From: Pseudomonas fluorescens
GTDB lineage: Bacteria; Pseudomonadota; Gammaproteobacteria; Pseudomonadales; Pseudomonadaceae
Reading direction: 5' to 3'
DNA length: 64,000 bases
Assembly: GCF_900215245.1 (NCBI RefSeq)
Contig: NZ_LT907842.1
Location: 1,922,001 to 1,986,000, forward strand
In this document: positions 1-8,839 of the stretch, piece by piece
Layout: each line of letters opens with the position of its first letter
How positions within the stretch are numbered: the stretch's first letter is position 1
Notes under the pieces: generated by a model
Database searches by the model: none
Seen by the model: the letters and a program-made list of their open reading frames with translations, nothing else
Told to the model about the DNA's origin: nothing
Position numbers and translations under genes: made by a program

Positions 1-596
1 CGCGCTGCTTCGCGCGCTTTGTGCTGGACAAACGCCTGACCGCCAAGCGGCAGATTCGCGTCGAGACCAAGAGCGGTGTGATCGAGCTGGATATTCGCAG
101 CGACGGCCAAATCAGCGTCAACATGGGCGAACCACGCCTGGTGCCGGCGGATATTCCGTTCCTGGCCACCGAGCAGGCCACCCGTTATGCAGTGGATGTC
201 GATGGCAAGATTGTCGACCTGGCAGCCGTGTCCATGGGCAACCCCCACGCCGTCCTGCGGGTCAACGACATCAATAACGCCCCCGTGCATGAGCTGGGGC
301 CAAAGATCGAACATCACCCGCGCTTTCCGGCACGGGTCAATGTGGGCTTTCTGCAGGTGATCGACCGTTCCCGCGCGCAACTGCGTGTATGGGAACGCGG
401 CGCCGGTGAAACCCAAGCGTGCGGCACCGGTGCTTGCGCCGCCGCCGTCGCCGCGATCAGCCAGGGGTGGATGGATTCGCCGCTGCTGATCGACCTGCCC
501 GGCGGACGCTTGTCCATCGAATGGGCAGGCCCTGGCCACCCGGTGATGATGACCGGGCCGGCCTCGCGCGTATACGAAGGACAGGTCCGTCTATGA
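1..596 (+). CDS. dapF: Diaminopimelate epimerase, 5' end missing
   Basis: Converts LL- to meso-diaminopimelate, the last-but-one step of lysine synthesis and the source of the peptidoglycan cross-linking residue; cytosolic. The reading frame is open from base 3 of the window and begins inside the family motif around the first active-site cysteine (residues RCFARF), so the true start lies upstream. The second catalytic cysteine is seen in [13 protein letters not shown] near bases 412-450. About 197 C-terminal residues are present. The gene is followed after 13 bases by a DUF484 gene and then xerC, the same order as in enteric bacteria, so it heads or sits in that operon. Identity is secure; only the start is unseen. 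Confidence 0.95.
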   Translation, partial: RCFARFVLDKRLTAKRQIRVETKSGVIELDIRSDGQISVNMGEPRLVPADIPFLATEQATRYAVDVDGKIVDLAAVSMGNPHAVLRVNDINNAPVHELGPKIEHHPRFPARVNVGFLQVIDRSRAQLRVWERGAGETQACGTGACAAAVAAISQGWMDSPLLIDLPGGRLSIEWAGPGHPVMMTGPASRVYEGQVRL

Positions 597-609
597 GTGA
601 GCCAAGCTA

Positions 610-1326
610 ATGACCGATAAGCCTCAAGTACCCGCCGAAACGTCCCCGAGCGAAAGTCTGGAGGCCGCTGCTGTCGCGGCGTACCTTGAGGCTAACCCGG
701 ACTTCTTCGTCGAACACGAAGAACTGCTGCCCGCCCTGCGCATCCCCCACCAGCGCGGCGACACCGTCTCGCTGGTGGAGCGCCAGATGAAGATCCTGCG
801 CGAGCGCAACATCGAAATGCGCCACAAGCTCTCGCACCTGATGGACGTGGCCCGCGACAACGACCGTCTTTTCGACAAGACCCGTCGCCTGATTCTTACC
901 CTGATGGATGCCACCAGCCTCGAAGAAACGGTCATTGCCGTGGAAGACAGCCTGCGCCAGGACTTCCAGGTGCCGTTTGTGAGCCTGATTCTGTTCAGCG
1001 ACAACCCGATGCCGGTGGGTCGCTGGGTCAGCGGCGGCGAAGCACAGACGGCAATCGGCGGCCTGCTCTCCGAAGGCAAGACCATCAGCGGCACCCTGCG
1101 CGAGCATGAGCTGGACTTTTTGTTTGGCGCTGAACAGCGCAAGCAGATCGGCTCGACCGCTGTGGTTGCCCTCAGCCATCAAGGCCTGCATGGCGTATTG
1201 GCCATCGCCAGTCGTGACCCTCATCACTACAAAAGCTCGGTGGGCACGCTGTTTTTGACCTATATCGCTGAAGTGCTGGGCCGGGTCCTGCCGCGCTTTA
1301 CCACTGCCTTGCGCGCGGTGCGCTAG
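610..1326 (+). CDS. DUF484 family protein
   Basis: A 238-residue cytosolic protein of the DUF484 (YigA) family, whose C-terminal part resembles a GAF-like fold. Its biochemical role is not established. The N-terminal 60 residues are helical and contain the family pattern YLEANPDFF followed by LRIPHQRGD; the rest alternates predicted strands and helices. The gene sits between dapF (13-base gap) and xerC (2-base gap), so it is very likely co-transcribed with both. This dapF-DUF484-xerC order is conserved across gamma-proteobacteria, which hints at a link with chromosome or cell-wall processes, but that is inference. Confidence 0.9.
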   Translation: MTDKPQVPAETSPSESLEAAAVAAYLEANPDFFVEHEELLPALRIPHQRGDTVSLVERQMKILRERNIEMRHKLSHLMDVARDNDRLFDKTRRLILTLMDATSLEETVIAVEDSLRQDFQVPFVSLILFSDNPMPVGRWVSGGEAQTAIGGLLSEGKTISGTLREHELDFLFGAEQRKQIGSTAVVALSHQGLHGVLAIASRDPHHYKSSVGTLFLTYIAEVLGRVLPRFTTALRAVR

Positions 1327-1328
1327 CC

Positions 1329-2228
1329 ATGGACAGGCAACTGGACGCTTACTGCGCTCACCTGCGCAACGAGCGCCAGGTGTCGCCCCATACCCTGGAA
1401 GCCTATCGACGGGACTTGAACAAGGTCCTGGCGTACTGCGAAAAGCAACAGATCGCCAGCTGGAAGGCCCTGGATATCCAGAGCCTGCGCAGCCTGATTG
1501 CGCGCCTGCACCAGCAAGGCCAATCCTCGCGCAGCCTGTCCCGTCTGCTGTCGGCGGTGCGCGGCCTCTATCATTACCTCAACCGCGAAGGCCTGTGCGA
1601 CCACGATCCGGCCAATGGCCTGGCCCCGCCCAAGGGCGAGCGACGCCTGCCCAAGACCCTGGACACCGACCGCGCCCTGCAATTGCTCGATGGCGCGGTG
1701 GAGGATGACTTCCTCGCCCACCGCGATCAGGCGATCCTGGAGCTGTTCTATTCCTCTGGCCTGCGCCTGTCGGAGCTGACCGGCCTGAACCTCGATCAGC
1801 TGGACCTGGCGGACGGCCTGGTGCAGGTGCTCGGCAAGGGCAGCAAAACCCGCGTACTGCCGGTGGGCAGGAAGGCCCGTGAAGCCTTGCAATTGTGGCT
1901 ACCGCTGCGCCTTTTGACCAACCCGGCGGACGATGCGGTGTTTGTCAGCCAACAAGGCCGCCGCCTGGGGCCACGCGCGATTCAATTGCGGGTCAAGGCC
2001 GCCGGCGAGCGTGAGCTGGGGCAGAACCTGCACCCACACATGCTGCGGCATTCCTTTGCCAGCCATATGCTGGAGTCGTCCCAGGACCTGCGCGCCGTGC
2101 AGGAACTGCTCGGCCACTCCGACATCAAGACCACGCAGATCTACACCCACCTCGACTTCCAACACCTGGCGACGGTGTATGACAGTGCCCATCCACGGGC
2201 CAAACGCATCAAGGGCGGCGACTCATGA
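1329..2228 (+). CDS. xerC: Site-specific tyrosine recombinase XerC
   Basis: Resolves chromosome dimers at dif together with XerD and FtsK. The protein has 299 residues, the usual length. The N-terminal SAM-like core-binding domain covers about residues 1-85 and the catalytic domain about 105-290. The catalytic set is complete: Arg146 (GLRLSEL), Lys170 (LGKGSK), His237 and Arg240 (HPHMLRHSF), His263 (LGHSD) and the nucleophile Tyr272 (TQIYTHLD). This is the housekeeping Xer protein (called sss in P. aeruginosa), not a phage integrase, as its place after dapF and DUF484 shows. The last four bases overlap the start of the following HAD gene (ATGA), implying translational coupling. Confidence 0.96.
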   Translation: MDRQLDAYCAHLRNERQVSPHTLEAYRRDLNKVLAYCEKQQIASWKALDIQSLRSLIARLHQQGQSSRSLSRLLSAVRGLYHYLNREGLCDHDPANGLAPPKGERRLPKTLDTDRALQLLDGAVEDDFLAHRDQAILELFYSSGLRLSELTGLNLDQLDLADGLVQVLGKGSKTRVLPVGRKAREALQLWLPLRLLTNPADDAVFVSQQGRRLGPRAIQLRVKAAGERELGQNLHPHMLRHSFASHMLESSQDLRAVQELLGHSDIKTTQIYTHLDFQHLATVYDSAHPRAKRIKGGDS

Positions 2229-2920
2229 GTATCAAGCTGATCACCTTCGACCTGGACGACACGCTCTGGGACAACGTACCCGTCATCATCAGCGCCGAAG
2301 CGTCGATGCGTGAATGGCTGGCGACCCATGCTTCCAAGGTCGGCGATTTACCTCTCGAGCACTTCGCGAGCCTTCGCCAGCAGGTACTGGAGCGCCATCC
2401 TGAACTCAAATATCGGATCAGCGTGTTGCGCCATCGGGTGCTGATGCACGCCTTTGAAGAGGCCGGTTATCCACAGCCAGAAGCCACGCAGATGGCTGAT
2501 GTGTGCTTTGAAGCGTTCATTCACGCACGCCACCAGCTCACGGTGTTTCCCGAAGCTGAACCGATGTTGCAAGCCCTGCGCGAGCACTTCCTGCTCGGGG
2601 TTATCACCAACGGCAATGCCGATGTGCAGCGTGTGGGCCTGGCCGACTACTTTCACTTTGCCCTGCGCGCCGAAGATATCGGTATCGCAAAGCCTGATGC
2701 GCGCCTGTTTCAGGAAGCCTTGCAACGCGGTGGGGTGAGTGCCAGTCAGGCGGTGCATATTGGCGATCACCCTGGCGATGACATCGCCGGGGCGCAGCAG
2801 GCAGGGCTTCGTGCGGTGTGGTTTAACCCGACGGGCAAGGCGTGGGAAGCGGATAAGCGCCCGGATGCGGAAATTCGTCGCTTAAACGAGTTGCCGCCGT
2901 TGCTTCGCAGTTGGCAGTAA
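2225..2920 (+). CDS. HAD-superfamily phosphatase, YigB type
   Basis: A 231-residue haloacid dehalogenase-like hydrolase. Motif I is [10 protein letters not shown] (residues 8-17) with the nucleophilic Asp, motif II is [10 protein letters not shown], motif III is the Lys in IAKPDARLF, and motif IV is GDHPGDDI. The E. coli gene at the same place, yigB, encodes a phosphatase acting on FMN and on a riboflavin-pathway intermediate; the same activity is plausible here but not shown by the sequence. The start overlaps the xerC stop by four bases. The gene ends the dapF-xerC operon and is followed by a bidirectional terminator. Confidence 0.88.
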   Translation: MSIKLITFDLDDTLWDNVPVIISAEASMREWLATHASKVGDLPLEHFASLRQQVLERHPELKYRISVLRHRVLMHAFEEAGYPQPEATQMADVCFEAFIHARHQLTVFPEAEPMLQALREHFLLGVITNGNADVQRVGLADYFHFALRAEDIGIAKPDARLFQEALQRGGVSASQAVHIGDHPGDDIAGAQQAGLRAVWFNPTGKAWEADKRPDAEIRRLNELPPLLRSWQ

Positions 2921-2977
2921 CGCCATAGCGGCAGCCCTTTTGTTCTGTGGTGACCTGCAGGATTGATTACAGGCATG

Positions 2978-3006
2978 AAAAAGCCCGCAGCGACGGCGGG
3001 CTTTTT
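2978..3006. terminator. Bidirectional rho-independent terminator
   Basis: Stem GCCCGC / GCGGGC with a 7-base loop, flanked by five A on the left and five T on the right. It can end transcripts both from the HAD phosphatase gene on the plus strand and from sutA on the minus strand, which converge here. Confidence 0.85.
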
Positions 3007-3027
3007 CTTACAAGCAGGTGACTGACC

Positions 3028-3354
3028 TCAAATAGGTCGACTGCCGTACTTGTTATCCGGCTTTTTCGGTGGATCTGCCACCACGTTCGCCTCGACTTCC
3101 TGCACTTTGCCGCCTTTTGCGAGGAATTCTTCCATCGCACGGGCCAGCGCATCGCGCTCTTTGTTCTTGGCTTCAACGCTTGGCAGTTCGTCTACCGAAA
3201 CCGCTGCCTTGGCTTTGCCTTTGGCCGCCGGGGCAGGTGCATCATCGCCACCGTCGTCGTCAGTAACGTCTTCAGCTGCCGCTTCAAGACCTTCTTCGGT
3301 CTCGTCGTCGTCACCTACTTCAAGGTCGTCGTTTTCCAGATCATCGTCGCTCAT
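3028..3354 (-). CDS. sutA: RNA polymerase-binding survival regulator SutA
   Basis: A small acidic protein (108 residues) that in P. aeruginosa binds RNA polymerase and helps transcription of ribosomal and housekeeping genes in slow growth. Residues 1-40 are almost all Asp, Glu and small residues and likely disordered; a short Ala/Lys/Pro linker follows; the C-terminal half, with ELPSVEAKNKERDALARAME and the tail ADPPKKPDNKYGSRPI, matches what I recall of SutA. Start ATG at 3354. It stands alone on the minus strand between the terminator at 2978 and yjbQ, 101 bases downstream of the yjbQ start-side gene, with its own intergenic promoter region. Confidence 0.88.
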   Translation of the reverse strand: MSDDDLENDDLEVGDDDETEEGLEAAAEDVTDDDGGDDAPAPAAKGKAKAAVSVDELPSVEAKNKERDALARAMEEFLAKGGKVQEVEANVVADPPKKPDNKYGSRPI

Positions 3355-3455
3355 GTTCTACCTCATGACTTGCGAAAAGCAGATTAGTTATAGCCCAGCC
3401 TCACTCGCTGTCGAGTTCGCCGGAAAAAATCAACATCCACCGGATAACCAGTGGC

Positions 3456-3881
3456 TTATGCCCCATCACCGTGCAAGGTGGCGAGGACTTTACGAGCACC
3501 GCCATGATCACGGTGCTCGCCCAGATAAACACCTTGCCAGGTCCCCATTGCCAAGCGGCCGGCCTTGACCGGCAAACTCAGCTGGCAGCCCAGGAGACTG
3601 GCCTTGAAGTGCGCCGGCAGATCATCCGGACCTTCGTCGTTGTGTTCGAACCCTGCACGCCCTTGCGGCACCAGCGAGTTGAAAAAACGTTCGAAGTCAC
3701 GGCGAACCGCCGGGTCGGCATTCTCGTTGATCGTCAACGAGGCCGAGGTGTGCTGCAGCCACAGATGCAACAGGCCTACGCGACAAGCCTTCAATTCAGG
3801 CAAGCCGGCAAGCAACTCATCCGTTACCAGGTGAAAGCCCCGGGGCTTGGCCCGCAGGGTAATCAGGGTCTGTTGCCACAT
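3456..3881 (-). CDS. YjbQ family protein (UPF0047)
   Basis: A 141-residue single-domain protein of the YjbQ/UPF0047 family, annotated in databases as secondary thiamine-phosphate synthase because family members show weak activity of that kind in vitro; the true role is unknown. Family signatures seen are [17 protein letters not shown] (about residues 40-56), the [12 protein letters not shown] segment with conserved His and Asp, and [16 protein letters not shown] near the C-terminus, which holds the conserved metal-binding histidine region. The length is normal. It lies between sutA and amtB on the same strand and is separated from amtB by a terminator, so it is probably a single-gene unit. 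Confidence 0.88.
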   Translation of the reverse strand: MWQQTLITLRAKPRGFHLVTDELLAGLPELKACRVGLLHLWLQHTSASLTINENADPAVRRDFERFFNSLVPQGRAGFEHNDEGPDDLPAHFKASLLGCQLSLPVKAGRLAMGTWQGVYLGEHRDHGGARKVLATLHGDGA

Positions 3882-4051
3882 ACAGTTCTCCGCCCATCGG
3901 CGCGCATTCTAGCGCGCTCAGGAAAAAAACAAAGTGCCGAATACGCCTACATGCATGTAAGACTTTTGCACGGTGAAAAGTACTGTGTGCGCCCCATCAC
4001 AAACTCTGTGCAAAAACCGGTACAGCGTCCTATCACTGACAAACACCAGAC

Positions 4052-4085
4052 AAAAAAATGCCCGGCAAGCCGGGCATCTTTTTTT
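4052..4085 (-). terminator. Rho-independent terminator of glnK-amtB
   Basis: A 9-base-pair stem (ATGCCCGGC / GCCGGGCAT) with a two-base centre, followed on the minus strand by seven T (plus-strand A run at 4052-4058). It lies just after the amtB stop codon. The plus-strand side also carries a T run, so it may work in both directions. Confidence 0.85.
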
Positions 4086-4092
4086 CGCGTAC

Positions 4093-5433
4093 TTACAAGT
4101 TGTAGCCGCGTTCGTTGTGTTGCGCCAGATCGAGGCCGACAGCCTCTTCTTCGTCGGTGACCCGCAGGCCCATGACCGCATCCAGCACCTTGAGGATGAT
4201 GAAGGTCACGATGGCCGTGTAGATCACGGTGAAGCCGACGCCTTTGCACTGGATCCAGACTTGCGCCGCGATGTCAGTGGTCGCCGCGTTGAAGCCGCCC
4301 AGGGAAGGGGCTGCGAATACGCCGGTCAGGATCGCGCCGAGGATACCGCCGATACCGTGCACGCCGAAGGCGTCCAGGGAGTCGTCGTAGCCCAGCTTGC
4401 GTTTCAGGGTAGTTGCGCAGAAGAAGCACACCACGCCTGCCGCCAGGCCGATAACCAGAGCGCCCATCGGGCCCACGGTGCCGGCAGCCGGGGTGATTGC
4501 AACCAGGCCGGCGACCACGCCCGAGGCAATGCCCAGTGCGCTTGGCTTACCGTGGGTGACCCACTCGGCGAACATCCAGCCCAGCGCCGCCGCAGCGGTA
4601 GCAATCTGGGTGACCAGCATCGCCATACCGGCAGTGCCGTTGGCCGCAGCAGCGGAACCGGCGTTGAAGCCGAACCAGCCAACCCACAACATGGCCGCAC
4701 CCACCAGGGTATACCCGAGGTTGTGAGGTGCCATTGGGGTGGTCGGGAAGCCTTTACGCTTGCCGAGTACCAGGCACGCCACCAGGCCAGCCACACCGGC
4801 GTTGATATGCACCACGGTGCCGCCCGCGAAGTCCAGCACGCCCCAGTCGCCCAGCAACGAACCCGGACCGCCCCACACCATGTGGGCGATTGGTGCGTAG
4901 ACCAGGGTGAACCAGACGCCCATGAAAATCAGCATCGCGGAGAACTTCATACGCTCAGCGAAAGCACCGACGATCAGCGCAGGTGTAATGATCGCGAACG
5001 TCATCTGGAAGGTGACGAACACCGCCTCAGGGAACAGCGCCGCAGGGCCGGTGATGCTCGCCGGAGTCACACCCGACAGGAACAGTTTGGACAGGCCGCC
5101 CACGAACGAGTTGAGGTTGACGACGCCGGCTTCCATACCCGTAGTGTCGAACGCCATGCTGTAGCCGTAAACGAACCACAAAATGGTGATCAGACCGGTG
5201 ATGGCGAAGCACTGCATCATCACGGAAAGAATGTTTTTGGAACGAACCATGCCGCCGTAGAACAGCGCCAGGCCTGGAATGGTCATGAACAGCACCAGCG
5301 CGGTGGATGTGAGCATCCACGCCGTGTCGCCGGAATTGAGGACTGGAGCAGGGGCTGGGTCCGCCGCCAATGCCAAGGCCGGCATTACGAGGGACAACAG
5401 GGCTCCTAGCCCTGCGAATTTACGCAGAGTCAT
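4093..5433 (-). CDS. amtB: Ammonium transporter AmtB
   Basis: Inner-membrane ammonium channel of the Amt/Rh family, 446 residues. The N-terminus looks like a cleaved signal peptide (MTLRKFAGLG then a hydrophobic stretch ending ALALAADP), as in other AmtB proteins, followed by eleven membrane segments. The family signature DFAGGTVVHINAGVAGL lies near residue 200 and contains one pore histidine; FGVHGIGGILGAIL carries the second. The gene follows glnK by 35 bases on the same strand. GlnK blocks AmtB when nitrogen is plentiful, so the pair is a transporter with its own inhibitor, normally under NtrC control with sigma-54. Confidence 0.97.
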   Translation of the reverse strand: MTLRKFAGLGALLSLVMPALALAADPAPAPVLNSGDTAWMLTSTALVLFMTIPGLALFYGGMVRSKNILSVMMQCFAITGLITILWFVYGYSMAFDTTGMEAGVVNLNSFVGGLSKLFLSGVTPASITGPAALFPEAVFVTFQMTFAIITPALIVGAFAERMKFSAMLIFMGVWFTLVYAPIAHMVWGGPGSLLGDWGVLDFAGGTVVHINAGVAGLVACLVLGKRKGFPTTPMAPHNLGYTLVGAAMLWVGWFGFNAGSAAAANGTAGMAMLVTQIATAAAALGWMFAEWVTHGKPSALGIASGVVAGLVAITPAAGTVGPMGALVIGLAAGVVCFFCATTLKRKLGYDDSLDAFGVHGIGGILGAILTGVFAAPSLGGFNAATTDIAAQVWIQCKGVGFTVIYTAIVTFIILKVLDAVMGLRVTDEEEAVGLDLAQHNERGYNL

Positions 5434-5468
5434 ATTGTTTTCTCCTGGGGCGTTGGGGGTTTGGCGGC

Positions 5469-5978
<510 letters not shown>

Positions 5979-6189
5979 TCACAGCGACTGCATCAGTGCA
6001 TGGGTCATGATCGTCTAAGCAGAAAGCTTGCCAGCTCCGTAAAAACCACTGAAATCAGTCCGTTGCCCACTTATGCCCACCTGCGGGGCTTTATCGCGAC
6101 GCCAATGCGCACAAAAACAGTGCATAGCCGCCCGGCCCCCTGCGCGAAAAGCGTGCGTCTGCGACCGTGAAAAGACTATAGACGCTGCG

Positions 6190-6198
6190 TGATACACT
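6190..6198 (+). promoter_or_regulatory. Extended -10 promoter candidate of ubiK
   Basis: TGATACACT reads as an extended -10 (TG-N-TACACT), 31 bases before the ubiK ATG at 6229. A recognisable -35 at the right distance is not seen; extended -10 promoters can do without one. Confidence 0.35.
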
Positions 6199-6228
6199 GC
6201 CCGCCAACAGTTTTCCGGAATATTTCCC

Positions 6229-6489
6229 ATGCTCGCGCCCAAAGACCTCCTCGACGCCCTGAGCGGCCACGCCTCTCGCTTGTTCAGCGGCGACACCCCG
6301 TTGCCCCGCAACGAAATCGAAAGCCAGTTCAAAGCGTTGCTGCAAAGCGGCTTCAGCAAGCTCGACCTGGTGAGCCGGGAAGAGTTTGACAGCCAGATGG
6401 TCGTGCTGGCCCGCACCCGTGCGCGGCTGGAGAGCCTGGAGGCGAAGGTGGCGGAGTTGGAAGCGCGGCTCGCCCCCACTGCCGAGTAA
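6229..6489 (+). CDS. ubiK: Ubiquinone biosynthesis accessory factor UbiK
   Basis: A small helical protein of 86 residues of the YqiC/BMFP family. In enteric bacteria UbiK helps the aerobic ubiquinone synthesis complex at the membrane, working with UbiJ. The C-terminal half is a coiled coil (ARTRARLESLEAKVAELEARL, residues 61-80) as in the family; the N-terminal half is an amphipathic helical region with SGFSKLDLVSREEFD. Length is normal. It lies between the divergent glnK promoter and comM on the same strand; a REP-type hairpin separates it from comM. Confidence 0.9.
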   Translation: MLAPKDLLDALSGHASRLFSGDTPLPRNEIESQFKALLQSGFSKLDLVSREEFDSQMVVLARTRARLESLEAKVAELEARLAPTAE

Positions 6490-6509
6490 CGGTCACAACT
6501 CAGTCAACG

Positions 6510-6531
6510 GTGGGAGCAAGCCTGCTCCCAC
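6510..6531. repeat. Single REP-like hairpin
   Basis: GTGGGAGCAAGCCTGCTCCCAC forms a hairpin with arms GTGGGAGCA / TGCTCCCAC apart from small central mismatches. It carries the GTGGGAGC core of the REP family seen elsewhere in this window, but only one unit and not a full pair. It lies between ubiK and comM. Confidence 0.65.
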
Positions 6532-6649
6532 ATGAGTTTTTTCGCTGCACCTCGGATACGTTCTGTAAAACCTCCCCCGCCTCGCTCTCCACCCCCTCGT
6601 CTACCCTTGAAAAACCGCAGGAAGCGGCCCTCTCTTTCAAGGAACGAGC

Positions 6650-8146
6650 ATGTCCCTCGCTATCGTCCACAGCCGCGCCCAGATTGGCGTCGAAGCCCCT
6701 GCCGTCAGCGTTGAAGTGCATATGGCCAACGGTCTGCCCTCCCTGACGCTGGTAGGCCTGCCGGAAACTGCCGTCAAGGAAAGCAAGGACCGCGTGCGCA
6801 GCGCCATCCTTAACTCAGCGCTGCAATACCCCGCCCGCCGCATCACCCTCAACCTCGCGCCTGCCGACCTGCCCAAGGACGGCGGGCGTTTTGATTTGGC
6901 GATTGCCCTGGGGATTCTCGCAGCCAGCGTGCAGGTGCCGGCGTTGATGCTGGACGACGTGGAATGCCTGGGGGAGCTGGCGCTGTCGGGTGAGGTGCGC
7001 GCAGTAAAAGGCGTGTTGCCGGCGGCGCTGGCAGCACGCAAGGCCGGGCGCACCGTGATAGTGCCTCGGGCCAATGCCGAGGAAGCGTGCCTGGCGTCGG
7101 GGTTAAAGGTGATTGCGGTAGATCACTTGCTGCAGGTGGTGGCGCACCTGAACGGGCAAGTACCGATTGAGCCCTACAAGTCCGACGGGCTGCTGTACCT
7201 GAACAAACCCTATCCGGATTTGAGTGAGGTGCAAGGGCAGCTGGCGGCCAAACGCGCGTTGCTGATCGCGGCGGCGGGCGCGCATAACCTGCTGTTCAGC
7301 GGGCCACCCGGCACCGGCAAGACCTTGCTCGCCAGTCGGCTGCCTGGGCTGCTACCGCCGTTGAGTGAACAGGAAGCCCTGGAAGTGGCGGCGATTCAAT
7401 CGGTGGTCAGCCCGGCGCCCCTGAGCCATTGGCCGCACCGCCCGTTTCGCCAGCCACACCACTCGGCTTCCGCGCCGGCACTGGTGGGCGGTGGTTCAAA
7501 GCCGCAACCTGGGGAAATTACCCTCGCCCACCATGGCGTGCTGTTTCTGGATGAGTTGCCGGAGTTTGATCGCAAGGTGCTGGAGGTGCTGCGCGAGCCG
7601 CTGGAGTCTGGGCATATCGTGATTTCCCGGGCGCGGGACCGGGTGAGTTTCCCCGCGCGCTTTCAATTGGTGGCAGCCATGAACCCCTGCCCTTGCGGCT
7701 ATCTGGGCGACCCCAGCGGGCGTTGCCGCTGTACGCCGGAGCAGATCCAGCGCTATCGCAACAAACTCTCCGGGCCATTGCTGGACCGCATCGACTTGCA
7801 CGTCACTGTCGCGCGGGAAACCACCGCGCTGAACCCAACCCAACAGGACGGCGATAACACGGCGAAGGCGTCGGCAGAGGTCGCCGAGGCACGCGAGCGC
7901 CAGCAACGACGTCAAGGCTGCGCCAATGCCTTTCTGGATCTGCCAGGGCTGCGCAAGCACTGCGGGCTGGCGAAAGCCGACGAAAGCTGGCTGGAAAGCG
8001 CCTGCGAACGGCTGACCTTGTCCCTGCGCGCAGCACATCGGTTGCTCAAAGTGGCGCGGACCCTGGCCGACCTTGAGCAAGTAGAGAACATCACCCGCCA
8101 TCATCTGGCAGAAGCGCTGCAATACCGGCCTGTGGCCGCTGGCTAG
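6650..8146 (+). CDS. comM: ComM/YifB family AAA ATPase (Mg-chelatase-like)
   Basis: A 498-residue cytosolic AAA+ ATPase. ComM of naturally competent bacteria is a ring helicase that promotes branch migration during integration of incoming DNA. Order of domains: N-terminal Lon-protease-like ChlI domain (about 20-140), AAA core with Walker A FSGPPGTGKTLLAS (about 216-229) and Walker B HHGVLFLDELPEF (about 285-300), arginine-rich sensor region, and a C-terminal Mg-chelatase domain ending in HHLAEALQYRP. A CPCGYLGDPSGRCRC zinc-like cysteine cluster follows the Walker B, as is usual. Its stop codon overlaps the stop of the convergent tetR gene on the palindrome CTAG. Confidence 0.93.
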   Translation: MSLAIVHSRAQIGVEAPAVSVEVHMANGLPSLTLVGLPETAVKESKDRVRSAILNSALQYPARRITLNLAPADLPKDGGRFDLAIALGILAASVQVPALMLDDVECLGELALSGEVRAVKGVLPAALAARKAGRTVIVPRANAEEACLASGLKVIAVDHLLQVVAHLNGQVPIEPYKSDGLLYLNKPYPDLSEVQGQLAAKRALLIAAAGAHNLLFSGPPGTGKTLLASRLPGLLPPLSEQEALEVAAIQSVVSPAPLSHWPHRPFRQPHHSASAPALVGGGSKPQPGEITLAHHGVLFLDELPEFDRKVLEVLREPLESGHIVISRARDRVSFPARFQLVAAMNPCPCGYLGDPSGRCRCTPEQIQRYRNKLSGPLLDRIDLHVTVARETTALNPTQQDGDNTAKASAEVAEARERQQRRQGCANAFLDLPGLRKHCGLAKADESWLESACERLTLSLRAAHRLLKVARTLADLEQVENITRHHLAEALQYRPVAAG

Positions 8147-8727
8147 TGCGCCGAGGGGAAATCCAATAGCAGCCTCGCCACTTCCATCACCTCACCCAAC
8201 ACCGCTTCTGCCGACTCGGTAGACGGTTTGAGCATCAGGTCATCGGCATACCCCATTGCCAAGGCAAAGATCTGCCGGGCAGCGCGTTGGGGTGAATTAC
8301 AGCGGAAAACACCTTCAGCAACTCCTTGCTCGATCACCTCAGCGAGCATGCCTTGCCATTGAGCATTGATCACCAGATAGGCCTGGGCCATCTGCGGGTC
8401 ATGCATCGCCTCGTCCCATGCATCCAGCCACAGCGCCCAGCCGGCGTCGGCGGTGCACGGCAGGCAATCGCGCAAGAACCCGACCAGCGCCTCAAGCGGT
8501 GGCACGCCCACCAACGGGGCGCGGACTTCATCCAGTTGTTCATTGGCAAAACGCACAAACGCTTCGCGGCGCAACTCATTCCAGTCGCTGAAGTAGTGGT
8601 AGACGTGGCTGCGGGACAGGCCGGCATGCTCGGCCAGGTCGCGGGTGGACACATCGGCAAAACCCTTGCTGCGAAACAGCTCCAGGGCAGCGGCGATGAT
8701 CTGGTCTTTACGGTCAATACGCGACAT
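8143..8727 (-). CDS. TetR/AcrR family transcriptional regulator
   Basis: A 194-residue repressor-type protein. The start at 8727 is preferred because AAGGAA lies eight bases upstream and the product then begins MSRIDRKDQIIAAALELF; a longer frame to 8808 would run through the operator repeats. The DNA-binding domain covers about residues 5-55 with the helix-turn-helix STRDLAEHAGLSRSHVYHYF. The C-terminal ligand domain does not reveal its ligand. It is divergent from an ABC-type membrane protein, and two palindromes lie between the two starts, so it probably represses itself and that neighbour. It converges with comM and shares its stop region. Confidence 0.92.
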   Translation of the reverse strand: MSRIDRKDQIIAAALELFRSKGFADVSTRDLAEHAGLSRSHVYHYFSDWNELRREAFVRFANEQLDEVRAPLVGVPPLEALVGFLRDCLPCTADAGWALWLDAWDEAMHDPQMAQAYLVINAQWQGMLAEVIEQGVAEGVFRCNSPQRAARQIFALAMGYADDLMLKPSTESAEAVLGEVMEVARLLLDFPSAH

Positions 8728-8770
8728 GGGCAATTCCTTCGGGCGCCGATGGATGAGTGGCGCTTGCTTT

Positions 8771-8808
8771 TTGAGCGATCGCTCAAGGATACTTGAGCAG
8801 TCGCTCAA
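8771..8808. promoter_or_regulatory. Tandem palindromic operators, probably for the TetR regulator
   Basis: TTGAGCGATCGCTCAA at 8771-8786 is a perfect 16-base palindrome. TTGAGCAGTCGCTCAA at 8793-8808 repeats it with changes only in the centre. The two are offset by 22 bases, about two helical turns, so bound dimers would lie on the same face. They sit between the divergent tetR gene and the ABC membrane protein gene. Confidence 0.75.
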
Positions 8809-8839
8809 TAATAGCGTCTATCACCCCATTGGTGCACCT

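Noticed and set aside
1329..2228. Phage or transposon integrase
   Set aside because: The tyrosine recombinase is the housekeeping XerC, shown by its length, residues and place in the dapF operon.
3973..5409. Long open frame of 478 codons on the plus strand
   Set aside because: It is antisense to amtB, whose protein is unmistakable, and its translation is rich in His, Arg and Gln, as expected of the opposite strand of GC-rich genes.
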